A stretch of DNA of 64,000 nt from Gaeumannomyces sp. JS-464 (lineage: Eukaryota > Ascomycota > Sordariomycetes > Magnaporthales > Magnaporthaceae). Positions 23,090-36,400 of this stretch are shown in pieces (the stretch's first letter is position 1; each line of letters opens with the position of its first letter). The stretch is from positions 11,117,501 through 11,181,500 of the forward strand of contig NGZR01000001.1 in NCBI GenBank assembly GCA_002197995.1, written 5' to 3'. A model generated the notes under the pieces. That model searched no databases. It had not been told where the DNA came from and worked only from the letters and a program-made list of their open reading frames with translations. Made by a program: the position numbers and the translations under genes.

Positions 23090-25704
23090 GATCCCCACCT
23101 AGGTCATCGCATTCCAGGGCCCCAGTTGGACCGGTGATTTTGCCCTCTTTTTTTTTTCTCTCTTTTAATTTTCTCAGTCCTCGTTTCCCTACCCCGTTTC
23201 TTCTCGAATTTTTCGAGGGCCACGATAAAGAGGGTCGTGGGGGAAGTGGGTTTTTTCGCGGCCGCTAAGTTGACTTGTTCCCAAAAACGAGGATGGCGAT
23301 TGGAGCAGGGCAGCAGGAAGAGCCGCAGGGTGGAGGAGGGGATGGGGATGACGATATCCAGTTATCCACCGAGGTGCGGGCACCGCGAACTGCAGCTGTA
23401 GATTGCGCTCCCTCCGGGTCAGCAGCCCAGTCGCGGCGTTGGCTGAACCAAATGGCGCGGGATGCCGGAAACGGAAGCCCGCCAGCGCCTCTGGCTGCAG
23501 CGTGCGACGTTGCCGAGAGGCTGGGAGGCGCCTGGCACGGGGAGAAGACTGGCGCTCGTTGCGGCAGCCGAAGCTCGATCCAACTTGGCTTCCCAGCCAG
23601 CCGTCCACAGAACCACCTCGCAATGGCCGGCGTCGTCGAGCTGATCCGTGCTGTGGTGCGCTGTTGGGCGCTGGTGTTGGGGCTTTGGCTTGTGCAGGCC
23701 CGCGGCCGGCGTCTGCTCAAGGAGGGGAACGAAGCGACGGATTTGGAATGCGGCCTGGATGCACGAAGCTGGAGCTGCCCCTCACTGCTGTGCTGTCGTG
23801 ACCGACTGGCTGGAGCTTCAGCAAACTCTAAATCAAAAGAAAGAAAAAAATCTTTCGGCGTGCAGCTGAAAAAGCAGCAGCCAACCACGCAGCCAGCCAA
23901 AGTCGCACGTGTGCGGTCGAATTACGGGCAGTCGAGGGGCCAGAAAGCGGCTCGTTCGTTCGTCGGTTTTCGGTTCCTCAAGGCGGACGGAGTTGGGGAG
24001 ATAGGGATAAAGATAAGTTCGGGTTTGCGTCTTCTTGGCGCGGCGTGGCGGGGATTGGCGCTTGCTTGGTCTAATTCCCTCAGTGATGGAGATTTTCTTC
24101 GTTTTATGTCTCTAACAGCCCAAAATGCATTCAAGCACAGACGTTGAAGTATCGTTCTCACGGGACCTCTGCCAGGCAATCAACATTTATCGTTGGGAAT
24201 CCCATTGAGCCCCACGTGGCATGGATATCTATTTGGTAATAAGGGGGAGTTTGAAGGCGGCTGACGACGCGGACTTTTCCTGTTGCCGATCAGCCGAGTG
24301 CATGCAGGTGCGCGACGTCGAGACGGTATTGGATCTGGCGCGGCAATGTCCTGAGGTCAGCCTGACCGCGCAGCCAGGTTGCATTTGACGGGCGGAGTCT
24401 GCATTGCTTGACCGACCCAGGGTGCACCGGATGACTCCAGGACGGGCTTCGTGGAAAGATCTGGGCCCCTGGGCAATGCCGCACACCTTTCTACAATTGG
24501 TGCCCGACAGATGGGATTGAGCGCTGGCGATGGGCGATAGGGATGCTAGACTTGGCAAAGGACATCGCTGCTGCCCTCTCCTTGTTGCACCGACGCAATG
24601 TCGAGCAGGCGCGCGAATCTCTCACACCGCCGCAAAAGGGGGTGGATCGATATGCACCACGGCCGGGCATCCTTCAACGTATGCCGGCAGCCACCGACAC
24701 CCTTTCAGAGCAGCCGTTCTCACCGATCGACCGACTGGGCTTACCATGCAGGACGATCCGCGGCACCCGCCATTTGGCCCAGGTAGCTGGAGACGCACGT
24801 GATCAGGCCCAAAGTCTGCAGTGGATCACATGCCCATCTAGCCAGGTGCATGTTTTCATCCAGCCAGCTCTAGGCAAGCGGGCGCTGTGGGTGGAAATTC
24901 CACCAGGAAGACTCGACCGTGGATGAAAAAAAGGGAAATTGATATCACAAATAACCACCGCAGTTTTTTTTCCAGAAAGGAAGGTAAAAACTTGGCGTGA
25001 GCATGACACAATCAGATCGACACCCTGATGGTTGCGTTTCGGCGTGAGCTCACTGCGGCGGTTTGTGGGGATCAGAAATGAGCACGGACCACGGGAAGGC
25101 TGCTCGGTCCTGTGGAGGCTGTGGGGGAACGCAAACGTTGGCCTCGTCACTACACGCCACAAGTGGAACGCGCGGGCGCTCTGCGCATTTGATGGGATTG
25201 AACGAACACCACAAATTTCACACCTACAACACCGGCTTGAAAACCAATCGACACTTTCTTTCGAGTGCGCTCTGATTCAGCGCACCACCCACGCAACCAA
25301 CTGCTCGGGGGGGTTGGACGGCTTAGTGAGCCAAACCTTACTCGGTCTAGCCGTCATTTTCCGCCGACAGCCTCCTCCCCAGAAGCCTTGACGCCTGTCG
25401 ATTCGGCCCCTGCCACATTTCCCTCACAGCCTCCCTCGACGGCGCTTGTAGCCTCCGAAACCCGCACGGCCGGGCGCGGCCAGTTCGTTGCCGCTTTCGA
25501 CGTGACCGAAGTCCCCTCCACTCTTTTCGATCACTGTCCTCCACCCGACCGACGGGCTCTCCAATAACCCAAGCCCGCGACCCTTATTACCCTAGACTTT
25601 CGCCGTCCCCTTCCGGCTCTGATACCGCCACGGCAGGCTCAGGCTCGCCTTCCCGGCCTCCCCTGGCGGTCACCGCCGGCTATACACCTTCACGTCCCGC
25701 CACG
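23090..25704. other. Long divergent promoter region
   Basis: 2.6 kb between the divergent cyclin and armadillo-protein genes. The longest frame, 23293-24147 on the plus strand, has no recognisable domain, composition like the surrounding GC-rich DNA, and a competing antisense frame, so I treat it as chance. The last 400 bases (25300-25700) are CT-rich and look like the leader of the armadillo-protein gene. Confidence 0.5.
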
Positions 25705-28700
25705 ATGGCGCGCGTCCAGACACCGCCGATCCTAGCGAGCATCCAGAGTGCAAGGACCTATGCCGAACAGGCCACGGCCCTCCGTTCAGTCAAGAACGAG
25801 GTCGTTGGCCACATCCAGAAGCAGCACCGCTGGGTGGCGCACGGCGTCCTCGAGCCCATCGTCGTGATCCTGCTCTCGGCCAGGCCGCCTTCCAAACTCA
25901 ACGGCAAGAGCACACGCGGCCATGTGGTAGCGCTACGGCCGCTGTCGGAGGAGGAGCAGGTACGCCTGCAGGCGATCCAGCTGCTGGCGAGCTTTGCCAA
26001 TGGTAGGATGCCTGCCCCTTCGCAGGCCCCTTGACGTGACAGATTCCTCCTCCACGCGCGCCTCGAGCTTACTAACAGGTGCTGCTTTGTGCAACAGGAG
26101 GCCCCGCCTTTCTCACTCCGCTTCATGCTGCCGGCGCACTCCCGGCCCTATTAGAGAACCTCTGCCCAACAGACAACCACCCTCGCATTGTGCTCGCCAC
26201 CCTCAAGGCACTGCGGTCTTTCACCGATGCTGCTTCGTTCGTGTTGCCCACAGACCAAGTGCAACTTGCACTACTGGCCGACGAGATCCTCGCCGAGCAG
26301 CACCTCGAATCACTATGCAGCATCATTGTGTCTCCCGGCCCACCCACGTCGATGACGTCTACAGGCCTGGTCAACGCCGCGGCTGGCCTGATAGCGACTC
26401 TATGCCGTGAGGAGCGGCATCAGATCCTGATTGCCAACGCTGGCATCCTCGACGCTCTCGCCACGAGACTCGCCAGCTTCGTTGTTGCGCGCGGCGAGGT
26501 CGTCCCTGGTGCCGATGTCGTCGCGCAGAACGAGGGGCTTGCCGAGGCCATGCCAGCCCCCGCCCCCGTTGGCCTGAGCCTGGCTGCCGTCCTGGACGCC
26601 ATTTGCGCCGTGGTTGCAGATTCGAGGCTGCGCGCATGCATGCTCCTATACTCACCCTCCATCCTTGCCGTTTTCCCGAACCTCGACTTCACCCCGCCAG
26701 CTAAGGACACACGCGCAGCCTGGGATGCGCTTGAGGCCGTGGGTCTGGGCAGCTCCCGGCCGCCGCAGCTCGGCGCCATCGATTTCCTACTCCCTGCGGT
26801 GCCAGGCCAGCCCAAGGGCGCCCCACCCCAGATTTCACCCTTTCCACCCCTCGGGTCCATGCGGGACTGCTCGTCCAGCCGACTCGGGACGAGCAGGTCT
26901 GGAACAAATCTCTCGAGCTGGGATCCGTCGCGCCCTACGCCGAACTCCACGGGCGGTGAGACTAGCGGGAGCGAGGATCCAGAGGTCCCGCTCGTGCCGT
27001 GGCTTATGTACCTTCGGCAGAGCGCCGCGGCGTGGAAAGCCTCCTTGCCGCCGACGTTCTGACATCGCTCTACAAGGCCGGCTTCGCGGGCAGATATAGG
27101 GAGGCTGCGCTAGGATCACTGGTGGTTCCCTTGCTCATGCACTTGCTGAATGACAGCGACAGACCGGTTGGCTGGCCCGCCGCCGCTGTCTCGGCATGGG
27201 TGGACCACGAGACTGCAGCTCGGTGGGAGACGATAGAGCGCGTTCTGACGGTGCTGGCACGGCTCATTACAGACAGCGAGATATTACAGAAGGCGGCCTT
27301 CCAGTGCGGCGCGGTCGAGGCCGTCTGCAAACTTCTTAAGGACTCTTACGAGCCCATCAAGTCGCACGACGGGGCTTGAAGCTGTGGAGTCCCTCCCCTG
27401 CAGAGGCAGACATCCTCGATGCATTGCCCAGTACCCACCACGGCCAGCTGCCGCTACACAGGCACCGTATCAGGCTCAGGGAGTGCGCGCTCAAGGCGCT
27501 TGCATCGCTAGTCTCATTTAAGAATGAATATCGCAAGCACGTCTGCGATCAAGATGCCGTCCCGTACATCGTCGAGTCGCTCGCGGAACTCCCCGCGAAG
27601 CCCGGTGGTAACACAAGCCAACGCTCTGCGGCCGCGAAGGCCCCTGCAAAGGGCTCGGATGGCTCAGAGGAGGCGTCGACGGGCTCGGCTTTCGGTCGCA
27701 ACACTGCTGGCGTCCTCATTGCGGCTTGCCACACCATCAAGATTTTGGCGCGGTCCGTTTCCATCGTGCGCACAACCCTCCAGGACGCAGGGGTCACGGA
27801 GCCCCTGGTTCAGCTCCTGACCCATCATGATATCGAGGTTCAAATCGCCGCCACCGGGGCTGTCTGTAATTTGGTTGTCGAGTTCAGCCCCATGCGCGAG
27901 GTGCGTCCTTTTGCCCCCTCGGTTACACCCCATATGGGCTCCGACTCTTCATTCGCTCGCTGACGCTCGTTTACATAGCGGTACACGGAACTCGGGATAA
28001 TGCGAATCCTCTGCAGACATGCCCACTCGATGAACGCCGATCTGAGACTAAATGCCCTCTGGGCTCTCAAGCACTACGTTCACGGACTCAGGCTTGAGAT
28101 GAAAAGGGCATGTCTGGACGAGCTCCAGTCAGGATGGCTAGTGCAGCTGATTTGCGACGACACAGAAGACGACGCACTCTTCTCTAGGAGTAAGCAAGAA
28201 AAGCACCCAGGGACGAGCGCGTCATCGACGGGCGATGATATGGACGAAGACGTAGAGATGGATCATCCAGACGAGGATGAGGATGAGGAAGAGCTGGGCA
28301 GCGGCAAGCACTGGACTGAGACCTCGACTCCCTCATCATCTCTCCTCCGCGGACTAGGCGCTGCCTCCCCCAGAATCAGCCACGAGCGCAGCCGAACAGG
28401 CCGGCTACGGCGGGCCGAGGTCAAATTGGCAGCGCTGCGCGACGCGGAGCTTAACCCGCAGCGCAAGGCCAGGAGTGACGACCTGGCGATACAGGAACAG
28501 GGGCTGAACTTTATACGGAACCTCATCACGACGTCCAGCTCGGGTACCGGTGGCGCGGCCGAGGCCGGCACCGACTACCCGCAGGACACGGCCGAGATGA
28601 TTGACTACCTCTTCAGCGAGCTGGGACAGGATCGTCTGTTCGAGATACTGGCCTCGAAGCTGCGAGCCAAGGTGCTGCATCCGTTCAACAGGCGACTGTC

Positions 28701-29130
28701 GCCGTCATCATCGACGCTGGAGCAAGGGCAGCAGTCGCAGCAGGCACCCTCGCGCGTGCTGTACCCGCAGGCCAAGGTGATCGAGGCGGTGATCTGCATC
28801 CTGGTGCACATCGCGGCCAGTGTGCCGCGGCACCGGCAGCTGGTGATTGCGCAGACGGACTTGCTACAGCTGCTGGGCCGCCAGTTTGCGAGCCGCGACA
28901 AGGAGGTGCGCGTGTCGCTCTGCCACCTCATCAGCAACCTGACGTGGCGCGACGACGGGGCCGACACGCAGGCGTCGGAGCGGCGGGCCGAGGAGCTCAG
29001 GCGGCTCGGGCTCATGGGCCGGCTCGAGTCGCTGCAGCAGGACGACGCGGACCTCGACGTGCGCGAGCGCGCAAAGGGCGCCGTCTGGCAGATGAAGCAG
29101 GGCGGCGCGGCTGGCGGCATCGGCCACTAG
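25705..29130 (+). CDS. Armadillo-repeat protein ARMC8/GID5 (VID28)-like, two frame breaks
   Basis: Homologue of ARMC8/Gid5, the armadillo scaffold of the GID/CTLH ubiquitin ligase that binds the substrate receptor and helps degrade gluconeogenic enzymes. Exons 25705-26002, 26098-27900 and 27979-29130; repaired length 1084 residues. Armadillo-type helices appear throughout: IQLLASFANGGPAFLTPL, LEEN-type LPALLENLCPTDNHP, LKALASLVSFKNEYRKHV, LVQLLTHHDIEVQIAATGAV, NADLRLNALWALKHYV, and VRVSLCHLISNLTW near the end. A long acidic insert sits at about 28210-28320. Two breaks: one T missing at 27013-27014 (WLMYL then SAERRGVESLL), and one G missing in the run of four at 27371-27374 (IKSHDG then LKLWSPS). 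Adding both makes the coding length a multiple of three. Identity as ARMC8 rests on overall repeat pattern and is less sure than the armadillo call. Confidence 0.78.
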
Positions 29131-31144
29131 GGGCCCGGCCGGGCGCCGTCGCCTGCCCTGCCCTCCACCGACTCGCCTTGGTGCGACGGCGAGGAGGAGC
29201 AGGAGGATGAGGATGAGGACGCTGGCCTGGCTAGCCTTTCAGGGACTAATATCACGTCCACGCCGGCTGCGCAGCCGTCGTTTGCGTCCCGTGTGGTTGT
29301 AGGGACCATGCACAATGGAGCGTACACACCGTGGCCGCCTCTCCAGCCGATGAGATATGCGGCGTCCGTTGACGATGACGATGATTACGAAGACGACAGA
29401 ATCCAGATTCAGGGTGGGCGTAGACAAAACTAGCACTTGTGAGTCCCGGCCGGGATGAACGGGAGACCCCAATCAGTGCAAGGCTGCGCTGGTTTGTCTG
29501 TGGCTGTGTGGGCATGGTTCGGCGGGTATTGTCGAGTTGCCGAGTCCATCAACGGCCCGGGCTCTTGTGAGTGGGATTGCCCGATTTTGGCAAAAGTTGT
29601 CTCTGCAGAAGCTTGTTTACCATGACGGGATAGCGGTATCTTGTCTTCTTGTTCGACTATAGTTCTATTCCTTCACTTTTGATTATTTTAATCTCGTCCA
29701 GGCCTGTCTCTTCTTCCTCCCTTCCCTTGCGACTAAAACTCTTCCTCTACCGCCTCCTAACTTCACTCTTGTTCTTTATCATCACTAGACGGGTATCTCA
29801 TTTCAACCCATAGTTTTCTTGTTTGCCCTCCCCGTTTATCGTTTTTCTAGTTCAAGTTTTATGCACGATACACGACATCATTCCTTTGTCGAGCTGGAAG
29901 GGGAAGTATCGATACGTTTCCAGATACTGGAGGCGAGAGAGGAGAGGACAGGCCCAGCTGGGCGTGTATGACCATACCTGAACACATATACGTGTTTCCG
30001 CGCACCTGGGCCCTTTTACCTAGGCTATCCTGAACATGTCTCGCCTCCCCGCCCGCCGCGCTGGGCTTCTACTGGTTCGTCGCATACGCTTATTTTAATA
30101 AAACAGATATCCTGCATGACCCGGGCTCTTGCCCTGTGGAGGCCAGCGTCAAACTCACCGGCGCTCCTCCACTGCCTGGCCACTTGCTCCTATCGGATTG
30201 TGGTATCTTCCGCTCTGACATGAACAAATGACGGGGTGTAAACCAAGAGAGCACCAGGTATCGAACTTTACAGGACGCCTCCCATCGATCATTTCCAAGG
30301 AGAGCAGGCGGGCGGCAAACAAACCCCAGCCCAGCCGTGTTTCTCCTTCCTCCTTCTCCTCTCGTTCATCCTCTGGGCCGACATGAGACAGTGTGCGACT
30401 CGACAGGCCCCACCCGCAGAAGACGCGTGTTTCGGGCAGGCAAACAAGAGGAACACTTTTTTTTGGTAGAGGAGGAACCCGACGAAAAATAAAAGGGACA
30501 TCACGGAAAAAAAAATGGAGAGACAAAAGAAACCAAGACCCGGGTGAGGGGACAGATGGGGGAAGGCCTCGTCCCGTCTTTCGCGTCCGGTCTCACGTGT
30601 ATGTAGTCGGGGGTCTCAGATTATTCAAATTGGAAATGTGGCTATGGTGCTGTGGTTCTTCGTTTTTGTATCCTTTTCTTCGCCGCCGCCTTCCCCTTTG
30701 TTTTGTCTCCCCTCGCTGGCAGCGGGAAAGTGGCGAAAGGAGGGACCGGGGAGAGGAAGAGGGAGAGATGGGGGGGGCTTGTGGGATGGGATGTCGAGTC
30801 TTTGTGAGACGGATGGAAACAAAACACAAAACCCTCCCCCTTCCTAAGCCTACCCGACCGACCGACGGGCCCGGCCGTCTCGTTTTGTCGCGTGGAAAGG
30901 GGCGGGGAACGCGTGCGGTGGGTTGCTGGGTGTTTGAGAGCGGGAACTATCGTGATGGGACGTAGACGGATTTTGTTCTCGGCTTTTGATCGAATAGGGC
31001 GCTTGTTGGCGCCGGTGAAAATAAGGTCCGTTGTCCTGAAGAAATCTCTAGGGGTACGAAGGTGTGGAGCTGATCTTCCGCGGTAAATAAATACAGGCGT
31101 CATCAATATTCCCTCCTCTCCCTCAAAATCTCTCCAGTCCCTAT

Positions 31145-31334
31145 CTCTCTCTCTCTCTCTCTCTCTCCATCTCTCCCCGGCTTCAACCATCCCGCCTCTG
31201 AGCCGATCTGTGTCGCGCCAGGGACGAGGGAGAGGGGGGGAAAAAACGCGAGGGCTCAGCGGTAGGCTGCCTAGCGGCCGACTGGGGTAGCGGGGTTCGT
31301 GGGCTAGAGAGAGAGAGAGAGGGAGAGAGAGAGT
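31145..31334. repeat. (CT)n and (GA)n tracts facing each other
   Basis: A CT dinucleotide run at 31145-31167 and a GA run at 31306-31334 lie about 140 bases apart. In RNA they are complementary and could form a stem. Each alone is also a plausible GAGA-type promoter element or plain microsatellite. Confidence 0.8.
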
Positions 31335-33415
31335 GAGGTTTGGTTACAGCGCTCACAGTAGCGTGTATGCCGTGTGAGATAGAACGAGGCGAGGGCGAGT
31401 CGAGGGAAGCAAAAACCGGAGGACTGGGGCTTGGCCTCGACACATGCAGCCAAAACGGAGATGCGCGGCCGAGAGCAGGGGAGAGTTGGGACGCAGCGAG
31501 CCTTGATGCATATGCAGGCTTCCACCACATCATGCCACCTCCAATGTTTTTCATCTGGTTGTCTTTTTGTCTGCCCCCTGCTTTCCCGCGCCGACCATCG
31601 GAGCGGGTGGCCGCGACGCCACTGGCATACTTCCCACGTTTTGTCCGTCTTTTCACTTTTCTTTCTTGCTGCTTTCTCCTTCCCGTTCATACTGCTCCCC
31701 TCCTGACGATTCCGGCTGCGCGAAACCGGCCTGGAGCGCTGGCACCTGACACGAGATGGGAGTTACACGACATGGGACTAGTTAGAGACGGAAACAAGGC
31801 GCAAAGGCAAGAAGCTCGGGGACGCCGGGCCGCCACAGCATCCAGCAGGCTGTTGACTGGCGGCAGCTCAAAAAAGACGGATGGGATGGAATGACGCGGT
31901 CGGCCGATAGAGGCTTCCAGCCCCTGCCCGATCAAGTGCAGCCTAGTCTAGACTGGATACGTCCGTCTGTAGTGCATGCATGGGAAATGCGGAAGCGTCC
32001 AGATGCCGGGAGCCGTTTGGAACGCAGTCACGGAAACAGGCCCAGGGGCGCTAGCCAGAGTTCACGGGGTCCGGAATGGAGATGTGACAGCGACGGACGG
32101 GACCGGGAGGGGAGTTGATGAAAACAAGGGTGCCGACGAACGGAAGGCAATGGAGGACGCATATCCGGTAAAAGACGACCAGCAAAGAAGAGGCCTAGAG
32201 GCCTATGATACCTCGACCCGTGTGTCCCAAAGGAGGGCCGTGGTCTGTGGATGTAACCACCCACGGCGCTTCCGTCGCCAAGGAGAGCGGGCACCGAGGC
32301 AGACGAGGAAATGCCGGCATGCCCAGCCAAGACGTGACGGGTCGTTTTGTTTGTTTCCCGGAGGTCAAGAGGGCTGGGGGAGCCCACACCACCCTTCGGT
32401 CTCTTGCTCTCGTTGCCAACCAAACTCTGCATGGTGGCCACTTTGAGCCGACTGGCTAGACAGCCAGACATTGTCCACTTTGCCAGCTAGGTATGTAGTT
32501 TGGTCTGGTCCAGCCATTATCCTGAATGAAAGGATGGAAGCATGGGTGAAGGCGAATGGATGGATTTCTCCTGGAGGGGCGGGACCATCGGGTGCGACGA
32601 GGCACAACCTGCGCTCAGCAGAGCACGGCTCCTCAACCTGACGGCGCACGCATCGCGCCACGCAGCCAGAAGATTGGACGGGCGAGGATACTATCAAGTG
32701 ACACGCGGCAGGGTTATCATGGCAGCAGAGCGACGCTGGGGGAGGATCTGGTACTGTGGAAACGAGAGGTGTTGCAACCGCAACCCACCAGACACTCCGA
32801 GAAAACCTCACTTTGCAAAGAGGAGCATGGCGTCCATGAGGGCCAAACAAAGCCACGCAGACCTCATGCATTCTCCTCTGCTGCCCAACGGGGAACAGAA
32901 AAGCGGGCGATCCGGCACGAGGACAGGTCTCGTGCCGCCGAGAGTGTGCTGAGTGAGGGTTGTTCTCGTCTCGAGTGTGGTGGCAGGGTCATGATGATGC
33001 ACCCCCTCCAATTGGGCCAAGCCCGCTCCCGACGAACCCTGGGAATCGGGTTTGGCGCGCGGAGAATATTCCCGTGCCGCCTTCATTTGATCGCTGGCAA
33101 GAATTGGCGGAAGGGAAAGAGGGAGAGGCAGGCACCTCGTCTGCGCAATGCCGCATCCCGCAGCGGACGTCGGCAGTCGAGGCATCATTTTGGAAACCTC
33201 GGTTCTAATTCAGCCCGAGTTCGGGGCACCGCACCACGATTGGTTGATGCATGATTTATTGATGTCTGGTAAATGTCGAGTGGGGGCGGGGTGCCTGGCT
33301 GTGTAATGTGTGTGTGTGCAAATCAGAAAACGATGCGCAAACCATTGGCCTGGGAGCAAACCCTCCGCTGGTCACGCCATCCACCCAGTCCTCCGACCCA
33401 TTCAGCGTGGCTGTT

Positions 33416-33441
33416 AAAAAAAAAAAAAAAAAAAAAAAAAA
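33416..33441. repeat. Poly-A tract (26 bases)
   Basis: Uninterrupted run of 26 A on the plus strand in the gene-free stretch ahead of veA. It follows unremarkable sequence with no preceding polyadenylation signal or duplicated flanks that would mark a retroposed element. Confidence 0.95.
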
Positions 33442-36400
33442 GGTGTCCCAAAACCAGGGCTTGCAGATTCCCGGCAACCAACGCCGTGGAAGCATGCAGT
33501 TTGTTGGTTGGCGCTTTGGTGCTGGGCTGAGCCTGCATTTCCCCAGCAAAAACAAAAACAGCCACACACGAACAGGCAGCCGAACCCACCCACCAAGCTG
33601 TTGGGAAGAGCTGGGAGATAGTCGATTCAGACACGCGAGACAAGCGATGACGATGGGGCGTTGGTTGCGGGCCGCAGGAGAAGGGAAAACCCAAAAACCA
33701 TACCCACGGGTTGTTGCCGTCAACCAAGCCAACGCAGTTCCTTTTCTGTCTTTGTCTTGGCGCCGTTACTGTCTTTGAGCAACAATGCAATCTACATGAA
33801 ACTGCCTCTGTTCTTTCTCTATTCCTTTTTTAGCTTCCGTCGAGGTCACGGGCGTGCAGCCTGTCTGTTTTCTGTTTTTCACCTTTTCTTTTTTCCCCGG
33901 TCATGCTATCCAGCCAGTCGGTAACCCACACGCGCCTGCCGTCGTCAATGTGCTGCAGTTGGAACTGTCGCCAACCCCAATCCGAGCAGAGCGAAAAACA
34001 AGCCCAAAGGAATCTTCGATTTATTGCAATGTCGTCAAAAGTACGCCGATTTTTCTCTGCCGGTTTGACAGGCGTGACAGGTCTGATCGTGGTCCACACG
34101 CGTCTCTTGCAGGTGGTCCCCCTTTTCGTCTCCGTAATCCACTTCGCTTTCATCATCCCGCAGTGATGTGGAGGAGGAGCACAGGAGGGGGGAGGCCCCG
34201 TATTTGCTCAGACCTCGTGGGCCGCTGGGGAAAAATGGAAAAATGGGTGTGGTCAGTGTGTCGGGGCAAGGTTCTTCGGCGCGCCCTCGGCCAATCCAAC
34301 CCTTCAGCTCCAGGGATGATCCCCCACGGTGGGCTGATGGCCGCTTGCCGAGGACTATGTATGTAAGACACTCTGGCGCCTGGAAAAACCAACAAAAGGG
34401 AAAAACAATGCCCGCGCCCCGCCGCCCGGGAACATGGCCTTATTTGTCTTTTTGGATCATCTTTTCTTTTTTTCAAAGCATTGATGACATAGCATAGCCA
34501 GTTCGCTTTCAACCTGTGAAAAAGCACACGCACACACACAGTAGGGACAACTCGCAAGATGGAAGTGCAACGGAAGGTTTCTCGGGATCCACGATATCCG
34601 TGACCGGGACCGACGGAGGAGGCCAAATGTAGTCGCCGATAGCCCGGCTAGTTAGGGCGACGCCAAACTGCCCGACGGACGCGCGCGTGCCCTCTGCGCC
34701 TCTGTCTTGTTGCCGCGAGCCACGTTCAAGACGACCCTGGCCAGTCGGGTTTTGCCTAGCGTGTCACGCTTCTGCAAAGGACCTTCTTAGCGCGGGTTAG
34801 ACGGGGGCCAAGTGGAAAAGTGGCAAGCGGGAGAGCCCTGCCTTGCCGCGTGCCTGCCGTCAAATCCATTGAGCATGGATGTCAACGCCAAGCGGCTTGT
34901 GGAGTTCTGTCCCAAATTATGGTGCTGGTGGCGTGTTCAATTCAGCGTCCACTACCCATTCCAATGAAGAAAGCCGCAGGCGCCTGCCAGCAAACAAAGC
35001 GCCGGTTTGCATGGTTGAAAACCATGAAAAATCAATGGGAAAAGGCACGACATCTGTTTCGATGAAGCACACCGTGTCCAGGCTGGCGGCGGCGAAGGCA
35101 AAATGGCGATTGCATTTGTCGAGCCGACTCGCTGGCATGGGATTCCTTGACGGCGGCGGTTGAGGTCTTTCAACGGCCTGCCTGTCTCTCGTCCGAAAGA
35201 CCGGCCGAGTGAAGGAAGGCGGGTGACGAGAAAAAAGTCATTCGACTCGTGTTTTGCACAGTATGCGACTGGGATGACTGTTGCGAACCACACTTTGCTG
35301 TCGCTTGGCTGCCACGCTGCTACCAAATCTAGACAAGCAGGGCCAATCAACGCCAAACCGTCCGAACCAGCCCCGGTCGTGCATTTTACCACGACCCCAC
35401 CTCCCGGTATCCTGGCCGAGGGGACCCGCGCACCTGCCTACCTAACCTTTTCCAATTGGCTACCACGGTCCATTTGGGGGGTCATTTGCGCGCCGTGGTT
35501 GGCCAGCTCGTCTGCCTGCCTTGCTGGTGTCTCCGCCCAGGAGGTTCCCGCAGCATCATCTTGCGTCCCTGGTCCCAACAGCACGAGGTTTTGCCGGAGC
35601 GAGGCAGCACCGCACGGCACCAGGGAAACATCGATGGCCCGCCGTGGGGACCTACATACCATCAAAGACCTAGCTGGGTAGCCCACAAGCCGACAATTCT
35701 CCATCGGCGGGCCTCTATGCGGGCCTGTGTTCTTTTTTCGTCGCGTTCAAGAGACGCTCAACTGCCGCAAGAGGAAGATTACCTCGACTGCGACGCCGCC
35801 GAGGTTAAAAACAATAAACAGAATTAGCGGAAGGCTGCTCATTGGGAACCACGAGCGCCAACTGTCAGTTCCACCGTAGGTAGGTAGACATCCATCAGGA
35901 AGCAGATTGGCATGCGACCACGTTTTTGATTTCAATCTCGCATGGCGATCCCGCGTTGTTTCTCGTGGCACTGAGCAAGGCTTGCACATCCCATCTGCTT
36001 GTGGTGGTTTTGAGCCTTGTCGGCCTGCGCTAGTCCAATTGAGGCAACTGGGGCGTTCAGAGAAGGGGCCTGTCTCCTTTTTTTGGTGGCTGTCGGATGG
36101 GCCACAGCTGTCGGATCCCTTCAACAGGGGCCGATCTCAGCGATCGGTTCTTGCTGCAGTGCTTGCGGCGGTTGTTGGTCCCGCCGCATTTTGGCGGCAA
36201 CTTGCCCCGGCCACAACTCCTCCTTTTGCATCTTGCCGATGGGCGGTGCACTGGCCCGTCCATCGGTAACGAGCGCACAGCCATCAACAGCAACAGCTCG
36301 GCGGGCCAATCCCTCCACTACTACACTACCACCAGCCTGACCCGAGGGAGTGAATGCACTACTGCAGGGCAGTTGATCTGTCCACCCAGATACGGCGGTT

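Noticed and set aside
23293..24147. 285-codon plus-strand frame in the cyclin/armadillo promoter region
   Set aside because: No domain or signal, antisense frames of similar length, GC-rich DNA; begins in the cyclin leader.
33416..33441. Poly-A as the tail of a retroposed element
   Set aside because: No element sequence or target duplication recognisable upstream.
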